A stretch of DNA of 64,000 nt from Pseudoalteromonas rubra. GTDB taxonomy: Bacteria; Pseudomonadota; Gammaproteobacteria; Enterobacterales; Alteromonadaceae. Below are positions 51,577 through 60,444 of this stretch, piece after piece. A program made the position numbers and the translations under genes. The first letter of the stretch is position 1. Each line of letters opens with the position of its first letter. The stretch is from the NCBI RefSeq assembly GCF_000238295.3, contig NZ_AHCD03000044.1:868001-932000 (forward strand), given 5' to 3'. The notes below the pieces were generated by a model. The model did no database searches, was not told the DNA's origin, and saw only the letters and a list, made by a program, of their open reading frames with translations.

Positions 51577-52100
51577 TCGCTTGTTCCTTTATTGTGATTT
51601 TCCATATCATAACAAGATTTCGCATTTTTTGCCTGCTCAGGGCTGTCTATGAGTACTGCGCCATTGCCCGCCTGGGCCACCATATCGTCCGGGTTATATA
51701 TTGGACAGCGGCTCATAGATAAGCAACCACAGCCAATACAGCCGTCAATCATGCTGCGAACCCGCTGCATATAAGCAATCTTTTCATCTAGTTGGGTGCG
51801 CCAAATACTGGACATTCTGGTCCAGTCATCTTTACTAGGCGTGTCGCTGTGTGGTAGAGACATTAAGGTTTGTTTGATTTCAGCCAGTGTGATGCCCATT
51901 TTCTGGCCTGCTTTAATAATGGCGATACGTCGCAAAACATCTTTTTTGTAACGCCTTTGATTGCCGTTATTGCGCCAGCTGCGGATCAGCCCTTTGTTTT
52001 CGTAAAAATGAAGTGCAGAGACGGCAACATCTGCACGCTTAGCAACTTGTCCAACGCTGAGTCTGGGCTCATCTCGTTCCGGTGTATCGATTACGCTCAT
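51573..52100 (-). CDS. soxR: SoxR, redox-sensing MerR-family activator
   Basis: 175 residues. MerR-type HTH ('LSVGQVAKRADVAVSALHFYENKGLI'), dimerisation helix, and the [2Fe-2S] cluster motif C-I-G-C-G-C-x5-C with Cys121, Cys124, Cys126 and Cys132, followed by 'PIYNPDD'. All four cluster cysteines are present. Redox-cycling compounds oxidise the cluster and switch on target promoters. A perfect SoxR operator lies 12 bases before the start, shared with the divergent flavodoxin-like gene. The GAGGT of the operator doubles as a plausible ribosome-binding site for soxR. No soxS is seen, so SoxR probably acts directly. Confidence 0.95.
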   Translation of the reverse strand: MSVIDTPERDEPRLSVGQVAKRADVAVSALHFYENKGLIRSWRNNGNQRRYKKDVLRRIAIIKAGQKMGITLAEIKQTLMSLPHSDTPSKDDWTRMSSIWRTQLDEKIAYMQRVRSMIDGCIGCGCLSMSRCPIYNPDDMVAQAGNGAVLIDSPEQAKNAKSCYDMENHNKGTSE

Positions 52101-52108
52101 TTGAATGC

Positions 52109-52139
52109 TTTACCTCAATCTTGGTTGAGGTTTTAGACT
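52109..52139 (+). promoter_or_regulatory. SoxR-controlled promoter with operator and 19-bp spacer
   Basis: ACCTCAA-TCTTGG-TTGAGGT (52112-52131) is a perfect 7-bp inverted repeat matching the SoxR site. It lies between a -35 element TTTACC (52109-52114) and a -10 element TAGACT (52134-52139). The spacer is 19 bp, the over-long spacing typical of MerR-family targets. Confidence 0.88.
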
Positions 52140-52168
52140 AGCAGCAAATAACACAAAGGAGAACCGCG

Positions 52169-52630
52169 ATGACGTCCATTATTCTTTATTCAAGCTCAAA
52201 CAAGCAGGGCAATACTGCACAGTCGGTGCGAGCGCTAGCGCAACAATTACAGGCTGATGCTTTGTACCTCGATGACTATGATATTCAGGATTATTGCTAT
52301 AATCACACCAATAAGGGCGATGACTTTCGTTCATTGTTTCGCACATTGCTGAGCTATGATCATATTGTTTTTGCATCTCCAGTATATTGGTATGCCGTTA
52401 CACCGAGAATGAAGGCTTTTTTCGATCGCATCACCGATTTTATGGATGATGAAACATTGCGGCCTGAGCTGAGAAAGCTGCGTACCAAAGAGTTCTCCAT
52501 ATTATCCAACTCGATTCACAAGACTGCACCAGCTTGCTTCACTGAGATGATCCAGAAAACCTGTGAGTATCTCGGGATGACCTGTCGGGACCGCATTCAC
52601 CATCAATACCCTTATGAGGGGGACAAATAA
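52169..52630 (+). CDS. Flavodoxin-like/NADPH-dependent FMN reductase family protein
   Basis: 153 residues. The flavodoxin-type FMN phosphate loop is 'IILYSSSNKQGNTAQSV' (S-S-x-x-x-G-N-T), followed by 'HIVFASPVYWYAVTPRMKAFFDRI' (the flavin-binding strand and helix). It lies directly downstream of the SoxR-controlled promoter, which makes it the likely first target of SoxR. Such small flavoproteins could act as two-electron quinone reductases that lower redox-cycler toxicity. The ribosome-binding site is AAAGGAG (52155-52161). Confidence 0.88.
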   Translation: MTSIILYSSSNKQGNTAQSVRALAQQLQADALYLDDYDIQDYCYNHTNKGDDFRSLFRTLLSYDHIVFASPVYWYAVTPRMKAFFDRITDFMDDETLRPELRKLRTKEFSILSNSIHKTAPACFTEMIQKTCEYLGMTCRDRIHHQYPYEGDK

Positions 52631-52765
52631 AAATGGAATTTTTTGGTTAAAAAATAGGCGTTAACTATTTCGTTAAACTAAACTGTTGATGCTATGGCAT
52701 GGTGACGGAGTCGCTCCTTGCTGTGCCAGAGTAACTATCAGTAACCGTCTAAACCAGGAACTACC

Positions 52766-54748
52766 ATGAAGATATACAAGCTGCGCAACTGGCTTGTCAT
52801 ATTGTCTGTTTTCATACTTGCCTCCTGCCTGGGAGATGATGACGACAATAACAACACGCCAGATCAAACCGCACAAACCACTGAAATCAAAGTGAGCCCG
52901 GCATTGGGATTAACCAAAAATGCAAATGTCAGGCTCATTTTACTCGCCACTAATACGCCCATTGAAGGGGCTACGGGCAACACCGGAGAGACAGGTGTTG
53001 CTACCATTACATTGGCTTCTGCCATTACCGAGCCGTTTATTGTTGAGGTATTGGGTGGAGGCGACGCTGAGTACTTCGATGAAGCTAAAGGCGTTTTTCT
53101 GGCCCTTGGCGCCGATACGACGCTCCGCGCTGTACTGAGTTCTTTTAAGTCTGAAGTGGGCGTGACGACACTCACGGAAATTGCTGCAACAGCCATTCTA
53201 AATACCGGTGCGACTAGTGCTGAAGCAATTAACCTTGTTAATGAACAGGTTCGTGTGGCATTGGCCCCGGCTCTGACAGATATTACCGTGCCCCCTCAAC
53301 TGATTGATGCTGCCAGCGGGGTCACTGCGAGTAGCGATCAGGCCGGTATATACGCGGTTTCTTTGGCTGCACTGGCACAAATGGGTAGCTCTGCGAGTTC
53401 ACCTGCGCTGGCTATTGTTGACGCATTGCGTGCCGACTTTTTAGATCTCACCATAGATGGCAAGGTAGGCGACCAGGTTTTTGAATCCCCTTTGTATAAT
53501 GCCAGCAATTTTATCAGTGAGTACACCAGTGCAATTCAGGCGTACGCGCAGCAAGTGGGGTTAACCGAAGACCTGAGCACCACGTTTTCGCTGGATAACA
53601 TCAAAAAAACCCTGGAAGGGCTGAGCGATATTTTTGCTAGTCTGGATCTTGGGTCACTCGAATTGGATTTTGTTCCCGGCGGGTTATCATCTGGTTCCGG
53701 CGGAGATTCTGATGATGATGACGACAATGATGATAATAACGGCAATGACGGGGAAGGTAATACTTTAACTATTACTGGTTCTACTACTGTGGCGGGTATT
53801 ACGACCGAAATCACAGAAATTGTTATTAAGAACGTACCTGCGCCGGATCCCAACGACCTTGAAACCATTAAACAACAGATTGAAGACTCATTTGTTCAGC
53901 AACAGCTGACGGTGAATGACCTGGCATTTGAGCTGGTGAGCAGCTCCGATACTGAGATTGTGGTTTCAGTGCGTTACTCAGTCACCACTCAGGGGGTCAC
54001 GGTGACATCAGATCTGACCTACACCTGGACACTGACCGGAAAAGACGATGACGACGATGATATGGATGATGATGTCATGTTGCCTGAAGTGCTCAAAGGT
54101 AAGGTGTTTGATATGGTATTTAAGCTTTCGGACAGTGGCAGCAGCTATGCCGATGGGCAAAAAGTACGGTTCACATTCTCCAGTTCGGGCATGATGTTTA
54201 TAGACACAGATCCAGATGCCAATAATGGTGACGAAATGTCGCTTGACGATGTCATGATGGAAGGTAGCGAATACGTATATAAAGATGACGATGGTGGGTT
54301 TGTCTACAAAGTGTCTGTGACCGCATCGGGGCTGAATGAAATCAACCTGTTTACCATGGAAAACACGTTGCTTGGTTCGTTCATTGCTGATGGGGGAGAC
54401 GCGATCGCTGGTCTTGAATTAGTCACAGCAAGAGCCGGGGAATATAGAGTTGTGGGTGACGGTCACTCTCGTGGCACTGTGATGATTGGCGCAGATGGCG
54501 CTATCGATTTTGACACAGGTATCAGTTATGCCCAGGGTGATATTATGGCCATATTTGATCGTACTAACCTTGAGGAAGAGAAACGTATACAGATTAATTA
54601 TGGCGCAGACGATGATGGTCCGGTCATTAATCTATTCTTATCAGCTGATGGCAACTCCATCACTAGCATCCAATACCGTATCCGAACAGATGAGGTAGAT
54701 GTCATGGTGACGGTTGAAGGTACCGTTACTGGTGGAGGCGGTGGTTAA
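52766..54748 (+). CDS. Large acidic lipoprotein of unknown function (660 aa)
   Basis: The N-terminus 'WLVILSVFILASCLG' carries lipobox LASC. Three Asp/Asn-rich runs interrupt the sequence: directly after the lipid anchor (about residues 24-32), near 313-330, and near 431-441. These look like flexible or calcium-binding linkers between three beta-rich blocks. The first block (~35-290) starts like a cell-surface carboxypeptidase-regulatory-type repeat ('NTGETGVATITLAS'). No catalytic motif is visible. It ends with a glycine tail and a very strong terminator. A surface-structural or binding role is a guess. Confidence 0.75.
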   Translation: MKIYKLRNWLVILSVFILASCLGDDDDNNNTPDQTAQTTEIKVSPALGLTKNANVRLILLATNTPIEGATGNTGETGVATITLASAITEPFIVEVLGGGDAEYFDEAKGVFLALGADTTLRAVLSSFKSEVGVTTLTEIAATAILNTGATSAEAINLVNEQVRVALAPALTDITVPPQLIDAASGVTASSDQAGIYAVSLAALAQMGSSASSPALAIVDALRADFLDLTIDGKVGDQVFESPLYNASNFISEYTSAIQAYAQQVGLTEDLSTTFSLDNIKKTLEGLSDIFASLDLGSLELDFVPGGLSSGSGGDSDDDDDNDDNNGNDGEGNTLTITGSTTVAGITTEITEIVIKNVPAPDPNDLETIKQQIEDSFVQQQLTVNDLAFELVSSSDTEIVVSVRYSVTTQGVTVTSDLTYTWTLTGKDDDDDDMDDDVMLPEVLKGKVFDMVFKLSDSGSSYADGQKVRFTFSSSGMMFIDTDPDANNGDEMSLDDVMMEGSEYVYKDDDGGFVYKVSVTASGLNEINLFTMENTLLGSFIADGGDAIAGLELVTARAGEYRVVGDGHSRGTVMIGADGAIDFDTGISYAQGDIMAIFDRTNLEEEKRIQINYGADDDGPVINLFLSADGNSITSIQYRIRTDEVDVMVTVEGTVTGGGGG

Positions 54749-54761
54749 TCATGCAAACTGT

Positions 54762-54794
54762 GATAAAGCGGGTGAGGGCCCGCTTTATCTTTTT
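54762..54794 (+). terminator. Strong rho-independent terminator
   Basis: GATAAAGCGGG (54762-54772), loop TGAGGG, CCCGCTTTATC (54779-54789), then TTTTT. A perfect 11-bp stem directly after the acidic lipoprotein gene. Confidence 0.92.
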
Positions 54795-54812
54795 ATGTGT
54801 TGGCCTGGTTTA

Positions 54813-55022
54813 ATACCAATTTCACTTAATACTTGGTCTATTTGAAGTAGCAAATAGGACGCTAACAGCGTTAAAAACTTCTCATTTAGAACAACTAAGC
54901 AGCAAAATTTTTGCCTCGCCTGCATGGACGTAGGTGCCTCAGCGATAGCAGGACGCGAGAGCGGTGTTATCGAGCCTATTTTCTCGCCTCAAAATAGATC
55001 CCTTAATTAAGAAAATTGGTAT
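54813..55022. repeat. TIR-bearing intergenic repeat (MITE-like), copy 1
   Basis: About 210 bases bounded by ATACCAATTT and AAATTGGTAT. It matches the reverse complement of the repeat at 60214-60375 over nearly its whole length. Near its right half it carries about 50 extra bases (starting GCATGGACGTAGGTG) that are absent from copy 2. Shared internal blocks include GACGCTAAC, TCTCATTTAGAACAACTAA and TTTTCTCGCCTCAAAATAGA. No transposase is present. Confidence 0.8.
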
Positions 55023-55046
55023 AAACAGGCCGACTGTCTGGTGCGA

Positions 55047-55565
55047 TTACCACTTAAACAGTTTACATCTTTGCTGGGTATTACCCTGATAATTGGAAAC
55101 AACAATATGCCCAACTTTTGACTCACGGATTGGGTCGAAGCTAAACGTATTCATGTTAACGTCAATTGTCCCGTTGCTATCCAGCTTATAGGACACTTGC
55201 AACTTGGTGCTGCCGACTTCAAACAGGCTCAAAAACTCATCGTTCAGCAGGTACTGGTCAATGACAACGCCATTGTTTTCATCAATTGCATAATGGCCCA
55301 GGTTTTCGTTGAGTGTTAGCAAGCTGTAGTTGCGAACGTTTTTGCGTGCGCCTTCTCCATAGGTCACTATCCAGTCTGCCTTGTTATCGATTGATGCGCC
55401 AACCTCAAGTGACATTGGAAATTGATAAAGCGTACCGCGAGCCGGCGAGATCACTTCACACTGACCCTTGTAATAACCTTGCCATTGCTCAGGTGAAGCC
55501 TGGGCCGTTGTACTCAGCATTGCCAAAACCGAGAGTGCTAGAGAAGATTTAATCATCTTATTCAT
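55047..55565 (-). CDS. Secreted protein of unknown function (172 aa)
   Basis: Signal peptide with cleavage near 'TTAQA-SPEQ' (residues 1-23). The mature part has two cysteines ('KGQCEVI' and 'QQRCKLF') that could bridge the two ends. The strand pattern 'GYYKGQCEVISPARGTLYQF', 'DWIVTYGEGARKNVRNYSLL' and 'KLQVSYKLDSNGTIDVNMNTF' suggests a lipocalin-like or beta-sandwich domain. I recognise no named family. It stands alone, between the repeat at 54813 and an AT-rich gap to 55792. Confidence 0.7.
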   Translation of the reverse strand: MNKMIKSSLALSVLAMLSTTAQASPEQWQGYYKGQCEVISPARGTLYQFPMSLEVGASIDNKADWIVTYGEGARKNVRNYSLLTLNENLGHYAIDENNGVVIDQYLLNDEFLSLFEVGSTKLQVSYKLDSNGTIDVNMNTFSFDPIRESKVGHIVVSNYQGNTQQRCKLFKW

Positions 55566-55792
55566 ACTATTTTCCTTTTTGTTAGTGTGGTTTACCCATT
55601 CAAGGTAATTACATCTTTTTTAAGATGCAAGACGCTATGTAATGGATTGTAAATGGGTTGCATCTGGGGTGTTTTCATATGTAATTAACCTGTGTATATT
55701 GAGGGGTTTTTTGCTTTATTTTTAGTAAGGGCTTGTTATGATTGGATTACCTTCAACAGCGATTTCCAAAAATGTCTAACTCGGAGAACAGT

Positions 55793-56251
55793 ATGTTAAT
55801 TAAATTGGGTCTGAGCTTGTTTGCTTTGCTGTGTGTTATGCCTGGTCAGGCGCAGCCGATAGAGTTTGCCGGTGGTGCTGACAAAACTAATATCATTGAT
55901 GCCACACATTTGTTAGCTCAGGCGCAGCAATATCATCAAACTGATGTCACGGTGAAAGGGGTGGTGACGAAAGTGTGTAAAAAGCGCGGCTGCTGGATGA
56001 CACTCAAGGTGGAGAAGGGAGAACAGATCACGGTGAAAGTACGTGATGGTGAGATGGTATTTCCTATGGCGGCGGTTGGTAAAACAGCGCTGGCAACAGG
56101 CCGGTTTGAGGTGTTTAAGTTGACGTTAGAAAAGTCGCGTCGCTACCTGGCTCATAAAGCGGAAGAAAACGGTGAAGTGTTTGATTCTAAAGCTTTGAAA
56201 AAACCAATCACGGTATACCGGTTGAAACCCAGTGCAGTGACAATTCTCTGA
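55793..56251 (+). CDS. DUF4920 family exported protein
   Basis: 152 residues from ATG 55793, which has GGAGA 5 bases upstream and begins a signal peptide ('LGLSLFALLCVMPGQAQ'). The longer frame from 55742 adds 17 unlikely residues. The DUF4920 core 'VKGVVTKVCKKRGCWMTLKVEKG' with two cysteines seven residues apart is clear. These domains look like OB-fold proteins that may bind metals or ligands through the Cys-x6-Cys pair. Function unknown. The upstream region 55566-55792 is AT-rich with no ORF. Confidence 0.82.
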   Translation: MLIKLGLSLFALLCVMPGQAQPIEFAGGADKTNIIDATHLLAQAQQYHQTDVTVKGVVTKVCKKRGCWMTLKVEKGEQITVKVRDGEMVFPMAAVGKTALATGRFEVFKLTLEKSRRYLAHKAEENGEVFDSKALKKPITVYRLKPSAVTIL

Positions 56252-56336
56252 ACAGGCGCTTGATATACTCCATAATTTTTCCACTGTTGTGTGCTGTAAT
56301 TAAGGGAATAGTTTGTTATACCAAAAAGGCCACAAA

Positions 56337-57548
56337 GTGACTGAAGACAGTAATTATGGACTCAAGCCCGTTCCAGACTCAGCCAGAAAAGGCGGCGTAG
56401 CGTTATCCTTGTTGATGCTGGGGTTGACGTTTTTCTCCGCCAGTATGTGGACAGGGGGAACCCTGGGTACCGGGCTCTCATTTAACGATTTTTTTCTCGC
56501 AGTTTTCATTGGTAACTTGTTACTCGGTTTATACACTGCGGCGCTCGGTTATATAGGGGCATCGACCGGGCTGTCTACACATTTACTCGCACGATTTTCA
56601 TTCGGTGTTAAAGGATCCTGGTTGCCTTCTTTGCTTTTGGGCGGCACTCAGGTTGGCTGGTTTGGCGTTGGGGTAGCCATGTTCGCTATTCCTGTTCACA
56701 AGGCAACTGGCATAGATACCAATGTGTTGATCGTCGTGGCGGGTCTTGCCATGACAACGACGGTGTATTTTGGTATTTCAGCGTTGATGGCGTTGTCTGT
56801 GATTGCTGTGCCGGCTATTGCGTTACTCGGGGGGTACTCTGTATGGCTGGCGGTGCAAGATGTTGGTGGGATCAGTCAATTGCAGTCGCTTGTGCCGACA
56901 ACGCCGCTGCCCATCAGCGCTGCAATTGCACTGGTAGTTGGGTCGTTTATCTCCGCGGGCACATTAACTGCTGATTTTGTTCGCTTTGCCCGCAAGCCTG
57001 CCAGTGCCGTGTTAATAACGCTGATTGCGTTTTTCCTCGGAAACAGTCTGATGTTCATTTTTGGTGCGGCAGGTAGCGCGGCAACCGGAGAGTCCGATAT
57101 CGCACAGGTATTAATGTTACAAGGCCTATTGTTGCCCGCAATTGTCGTGCTGGGCCTGAATATCTGGACCACCAATGATAATGCACTGTATGCATCTGGA
57201 CTCGGATTCGCCAATATCACAGGCTGGTCAAGTCGTCATCTGGCAGTGCTTAACGGCATTATTGGTACGCTTAGCGCATTGTGGTTATACAATCACTTCG
57301 TTGGCTGGCTGACTTTTCTGTCTGCCGCCATCCCCCCAGTTGGGGGGGTGTTGATCGCAGATTATGTTTTCAACAGGGAGCGTTATCACGCATTTGAGCA
57401 CATGCAGTGGCAAAGTGTGCGTTGGAGCGCCATTGCTGCGGTCGCTTTGGGCGTGCTGGCAGGTCATTTTCTGCCTGGGATTGTTCCGCTAAACGCAGTG
57501 TTAGGAGCTGCCGTGAGTTATGGCATTTTTTCTCGCTGGGAGAAGTAG
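56337..57548 (+). CDS. codB: Cytosine permease CodB
   Basis: I start at GTG 56337. The N-terminus 'TEDSNYGLKPVPDSARKG' then aligns residue for residue with E. coli CodB, whereas TTG 56313 would add an unmatched extension. 403 residues with about 12 helices, nearly collinear with E. coli CodB: 'LGLTFFSASMWTGGTLGTGL', 'SFGVKGSWLPSLLLGGTQVG', 'FISAGTLTADFVRF' and 'GLNIWTTNDNALYASGLGFA'. It imports cytosine with protons. Cytosine deaminase (codA), its usual operon partner, is not encoded in this window. Confidence 0.95.
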   Translation: MTEDSNYGLKPVPDSARKGGVALSLLMLGLTFFSASMWTGGTLGTGLSFNDFFLAVFIGNLLLGLYTAALGYIGASTGLSTHLLARFSFGVKGSWLPSLLLGGTQVGWFGVGVAMFAIPVHKATGIDTNVLIVVAGLAMTTTVYFGISALMALSVIAVPAIALLGGYSVWLAVQDVGGISQLQSLVPTTPLPISAAIALVVGSFISAGTLTADFVRFARKPASAVLITLIAFFLGNSLMFIFGAAGSAATGESDIAQVLMLQGLLLPAIVVLGLNIWTTNDNALYASGLGFANITGWSSRHLAVLNGIIGTLSALWLYNHFVGWLTFLSAAIPPVGGVLIADYVFNRERYHAFEHMQWQSVRWSAIAAVALGVLAGHFLPGIVPLNAVLGAAVSYGIFSRWEK

Positions 57549-57637
57549 TTAATGCGCTGAGTACAGCGGGAGGCGAGGTGCAGATTGATACGTAAACTGA
57601 TACAATCCACGCCTCCTAACTTTGTATTTGGAAATTC

Positions 57638-58837
57638 ATGGACGATTCTGCACGCGTTTTCAACACCCGAATTCTACTCCCTCTGCTTGCCAGTATTGTG
57701 GCAATTACGCCGCTGGCAATCGATATGTATCTACCAGCAATGCTGGTAATTGCAAACGGTTTGGGCACAAGCATGCCGCAAGTGCAGCTCTCGCTGAGTA
57801 TCTATCTTGCAGGTTATGCGCTTGGCATGCTGATATATGGCCCCCTGGCCGATCAGCTTGGAAGACGTAAGCTAGCCTTATTTGGACTGGGTGGCTTTGC
57901 GCTGAGTTCATTTTTGCTGGCGTTCAGCAGTGATATTTTGCATCTTTGGGGACTCAGAGCGACTCAAGCTTTTACCGGTGCTGCTGCGACGGTTGTGGTC
58001 CCTGGTATTATTCGTCATATCTATCAGGCTAATACAGCCAAAGGTATGTCTTATGTTTCTATGATCATGATGCTGGCGCCTTTGGTTGCGCCCAGTGTTG
58101 GGTCGGCTATTCTGGGCCTGGCCAGTTGGCAATGGATTTTTCTGACCCTGGCAAGCTACGCGCTTGTGATTATGGTTCTGGCCTATCTCTATCTGGTGGA
58201 AGTACCCATCTATAAAAGTGATAAACGTGGGCTCCATCTATTTTTTGACAGTTACGCCACTGTGCTTTCTAATCGGGCGGCACTACCAGACATTGCCAGC
58301 TCAATGCTGGTCTCGTTTGGCTTTTTTTGCTTTCTGACTTCTGCACCTTTTATCTATCTTGATTATTTTGATGTCTCAGAGCAGCTGTTTGGTGTGCTCT
58401 TTGCCTTTAATGTGGTTGCCCTGATGTTGGGGAGCTTTGCAAATACCCGTCTGGTGCCTAAGTTAGGTTCCAGAAAGGTGCTCTATCTCGGATTAGGGCT
58501 TGGTGTTGCAAGTGCCACTGCGTTACTTGTATTCAGTCTGTTTGACTTATCCTTGTATTATATGGTGTTTAGTATAGCGCCGCTGATGATGAGTCTGGGG
58601 ATCATTGCAGCAAATGCAGATGCCCTGGTGTTACTGGAATTTGAAAAAAACAGTGGAACAGCAACGGCGGTTATCGGTACTTTACGTTTTGGCAGTGGAG
58701 CCTTGGTTGGACTCTTGCTTGCGCTTCTGCATGCAGATAACACATTGCCTTTTGCCGGAATAATGTTTGCGGCTATTTTGCTGACAGCAATGGTGCAATA
58801 CGGGCGTTTTGCCAATACAAGGGCTGTCCGAAGTTAG
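57638..58837 (+). CDS. Bcr/CflA-type multidrug efflux MFS transporter
   Basis: 399 residues with about 12 helices. The start 'LPLLASIVAITPLAIDMYLPAML' is the classic Bcr/CflA opening. 'GYALGMLIYGPLADQLGRRKLALFG' holds the MFS A motif (G-P-L-A-D-x-x-G-R-R), and 'VPGIIRHIYQANTAKGMSYVSMIMMLAPLVAPSVG' (in outline) is the family's motif C region. Drug or metabolite:H+ antiport is the expected activity; CflA-like relatives export chloramphenicol, sulfonamides or dipeptides. It is not obviously in an operon with codB (90-base gap). Confidence 0.9.
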   Translation: MDDSARVFNTRILLPLLASIVAITPLAIDMYLPAMLVIANGLGTSMPQVQLSLSIYLAGYALGMLIYGPLADQLGRRKLALFGLGGFALSSFLLAFSSDILHLWGLRATQAFTGAAATVVVPGIIRHIYQANTAKGMSYVSMIMMLAPLVAPSVGSAILGLASWQWIFLTLASYALVIMVLAYLYLVEVPIYKSDKRGLHLFFDSYATVLSNRAALPDIASSMLVSFGFFCFLTSAPFIYLDYFDVSEQLFGVLFAFNVVALMLGSFANTRLVPKLGSRKVLYLGLGLGVASATALLVFSLFDLSLYYMVFSIAPLMMSLGIIAANADALVLLEFEKNSGTATAVIGTLRFGSGALVGLLLALLHADNTLPFAGIMFAAILLTAMVQYGRFANTRAVRS

Positions 58838-58951
58838 ATAACTAAAGTTAGATAAAGCCAAGACTTAACTCACCTGAACATGATTATTGTGGACAAGCTA
58901 ATGCTTTTTGTGTAACGTTTTTCTCATGTTTTTGCTAAAAAAACAATAATA

Positions 58952-59929
58952 ATGCAATACATGGCGGAGCTGATATTTGAATTTATTCGGGCTATTGAAC
59001 TACTACTTGTCTACCCTGTAGCCGAAATTCTTTCTAACGAGAGTGTGTTTGTCGCAACCAATTTATTGATTGCGATTGTGTTCTTGTATTACAAAAAGCG
59101 CAAACAAAACAGACGCGTTAACTGGAAAACTCTGAAGGGGGCCTTTCTTTCCTCCCGGATCTGGTGGAGTCAATCCAGTCGCATTGATTATGTTTCTTTG
59201 ATGGTCAACTCTTTTTGCCTGGCCAGTGCTGCGCTGCTGGTAGACAGGTATCTGAGCGGGGGAGCGATAAAAGACAGTCTGTTTGTTTCTGCATGGCTGG
59301 AGTCGATCGCTGGTCCCAGTGAGTTCAGTGTGGCACCGCAGACCTCGGTGGCCGTGACCACCCTCATTGCTTTTGTGGTATTCGACTTCTTCAACTACTG
59401 GTATCACAGAATTTTGCACCAGTATCCATATTTATGGCGCATTCACAGCCGCCATCACAGTGCGACCAATCTTACGCCCTTTACCAATTTCCGGGCTCAC
59501 CCTCTCGAAGCGATATTTCGTTTGCCAGTCACTTATTTTGCCAGCATGCTGGTGGCAGGATTATGCAGTTATTCGTTGGGGCAAGATGCATCAGAAATGT
59601 TGATTCTGGGCACCAATTTATTCGCGTTTAGCGTGTTACTGCTTGGCGGTACGTTAGTCCATTCACATATCTTTTTGCGATTTCCTCGCTGGCTTAGCTA
59701 TCTTATCGTGAGTCCGGCTATGCATCAGGTACACCATAGTTGCAAGCCGGCGCATCGCAACAAAAACTATGGCAGTAATCTGGCCATCTGGGATTGGATG
59801 TTTGGCACCTTATATTTGCCAGATAGTGCGGAGCCAGTGTTGTTTGGATTGTCACAACACAACCGAACGCAACAGAGCACTCACGCCTTTTTTTTTGGTA
59901 ACAATATGATTAAACAGGAGGAAAGATGA
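58952..59929 (+). CDS. Sterol desaturase/fatty-acid hydroxylase family protein
   Basis: 325 residues with several membrane helices and the eight-histidine diiron signature in three boxes: 'HRILHQYPYLWRIHSRHH' (boxes 1 and 2) and 'MHQVHHSCKPAHRNKNYG' (box 3). This integral membrane diiron family hydroxylates or desaturates lipids; bacterial members often act on carotenoids, ornithine lipids or alkylglycerols. The substrate is not determinable. Its stop overlaps the start of a small exported protein gene (59926) by 4 bases. Upstream lies a 114-base AT-rich gap. Confidence 0.88.
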   Translation: MQYMAELIFEFIRAIELLLVYPVAEILSNESVFVATNLLIAIVFLYYKKRKQNRRVNWKTLKGAFLSSRIWWSQSSRIDYVSLMVNSFCLASAALLVDRYLSGGAIKDSLFVSAWLESIAGPSEFSVAPQTSVAVTTLIAFVVFDFFNYWYHRILHQYPYLWRIHSRHHSATNLTPFTNFRAHPLEAIFRLPVTYFASMLVAGLCSYSLGQDASEMLILGTNLFAFSVLLLGGTLVHSHIFLRFPRWLSYLIVSPAMHQVHHSCKPAHRNKNYGSNLAIWDWMFGTLYLPDSAEPVLFGLSQHNRTQQSTHAFFFGNNMIKQEER

Positions 59930-60183
59930 AAAAAATAGTGCTAGGCACAGCCATTGTCGCAGCGTTTGGGTTGATGTTAAGTGGCAAAATTGAGCGCAGT
60001 GCAGACAGTTTTGTGAGCAAACAAAATGTGGTTGAGAATTATGGGGTCGAAAACTTCAGTTCAGGCCGTTCTCGGGCAAATGGTAACCGTGCCGCGGGAA
60101 GTTCACTGGTCAAACAGGGGGGCTGCTCGGCGGTTTTACGTCATGTCGATAGCTGGTTCGGTCTGAGTAAATGTCAGGCCTGA
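59926..60183 (+). CDS. Small exported protein (85 aa), coupled to the desaturase-like gene
   Basis: ATG 59926 overlaps the previous stop (ATGA) and has AGGAGG upstream. The N-terminus 'MKKIVLGTAIVAAFGLMLSG' is a signal or anchor helix. The rest is polar, with two cysteines near the end ('QGGCSAVL' and 'LSKCQA'). Coupling to a lipid-modifying enzyme gene suggests a joint role, but no family is recognised. The TIR repeat begins 31 bases after its stop. Confidence 0.6.
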   Translation: MKKIVLGTAIVAAFGLMLSGKIERSADSFVSKQNVVENYGVENFSSGRSRANGNRAAGSSLVKQGGCSAVLRHVDSWFGLSKCQA

Positions 60184-60213
60184 GCATAAAGATAAAGTAG
60201 TACGAGGGTGATT

Positions 60214-60375
60214 ATACCAATTTGCTTAATTAAGTGTTCTATTTTGAGGCGAGAAAATATAGTCGGTAACCAGGCGAAAATTTTGCTATTTAGTTGTTCT
60301 AAATGAGAAATTTTTAACGCCGTTAGCGTCATATTTGCTCCTTCAAATATTATAGGTATTAAGTGAAATTGGTAT
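60214..60375. repeat. TIR-bearing intergenic repeat (MITE-like), copy 2
   Basis: About 162 bases bounded by ATACCAATTT and AAATTGGTAT, in inverted orientation relative to copy 1 (54813-55022). Read on the minus strand it has a short open frame ('MTLTALKISHLEQLN...') that I treat as repeat sequence, not a gene. It lacks the ~50-base segment found in copy 1. Confidence 0.82.
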
Positions 60376-60444
60376 CTAAAATGCCAGCCCTGACAAAACG
60401 AAACAGCGGCTGGCATAATTTAATTGGCTAGGGATGTATCTGGA

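Noticed and set aside
57569..57616. GGAGGCG...CGCCTCC inverted repeat between codB and the efflux gene
   Set aside because: The loop is 34 bases and no T-run follows, so it is too weak to call as a terminator.
60174..60416. Minus-strand 80-codon frame ('MTLTALKISHLEQLN...')
   Set aside because: It lies almost wholly inside the TIR repeat copy 2. The equivalent frame is broken in copy 1, so it is repeat sequence.
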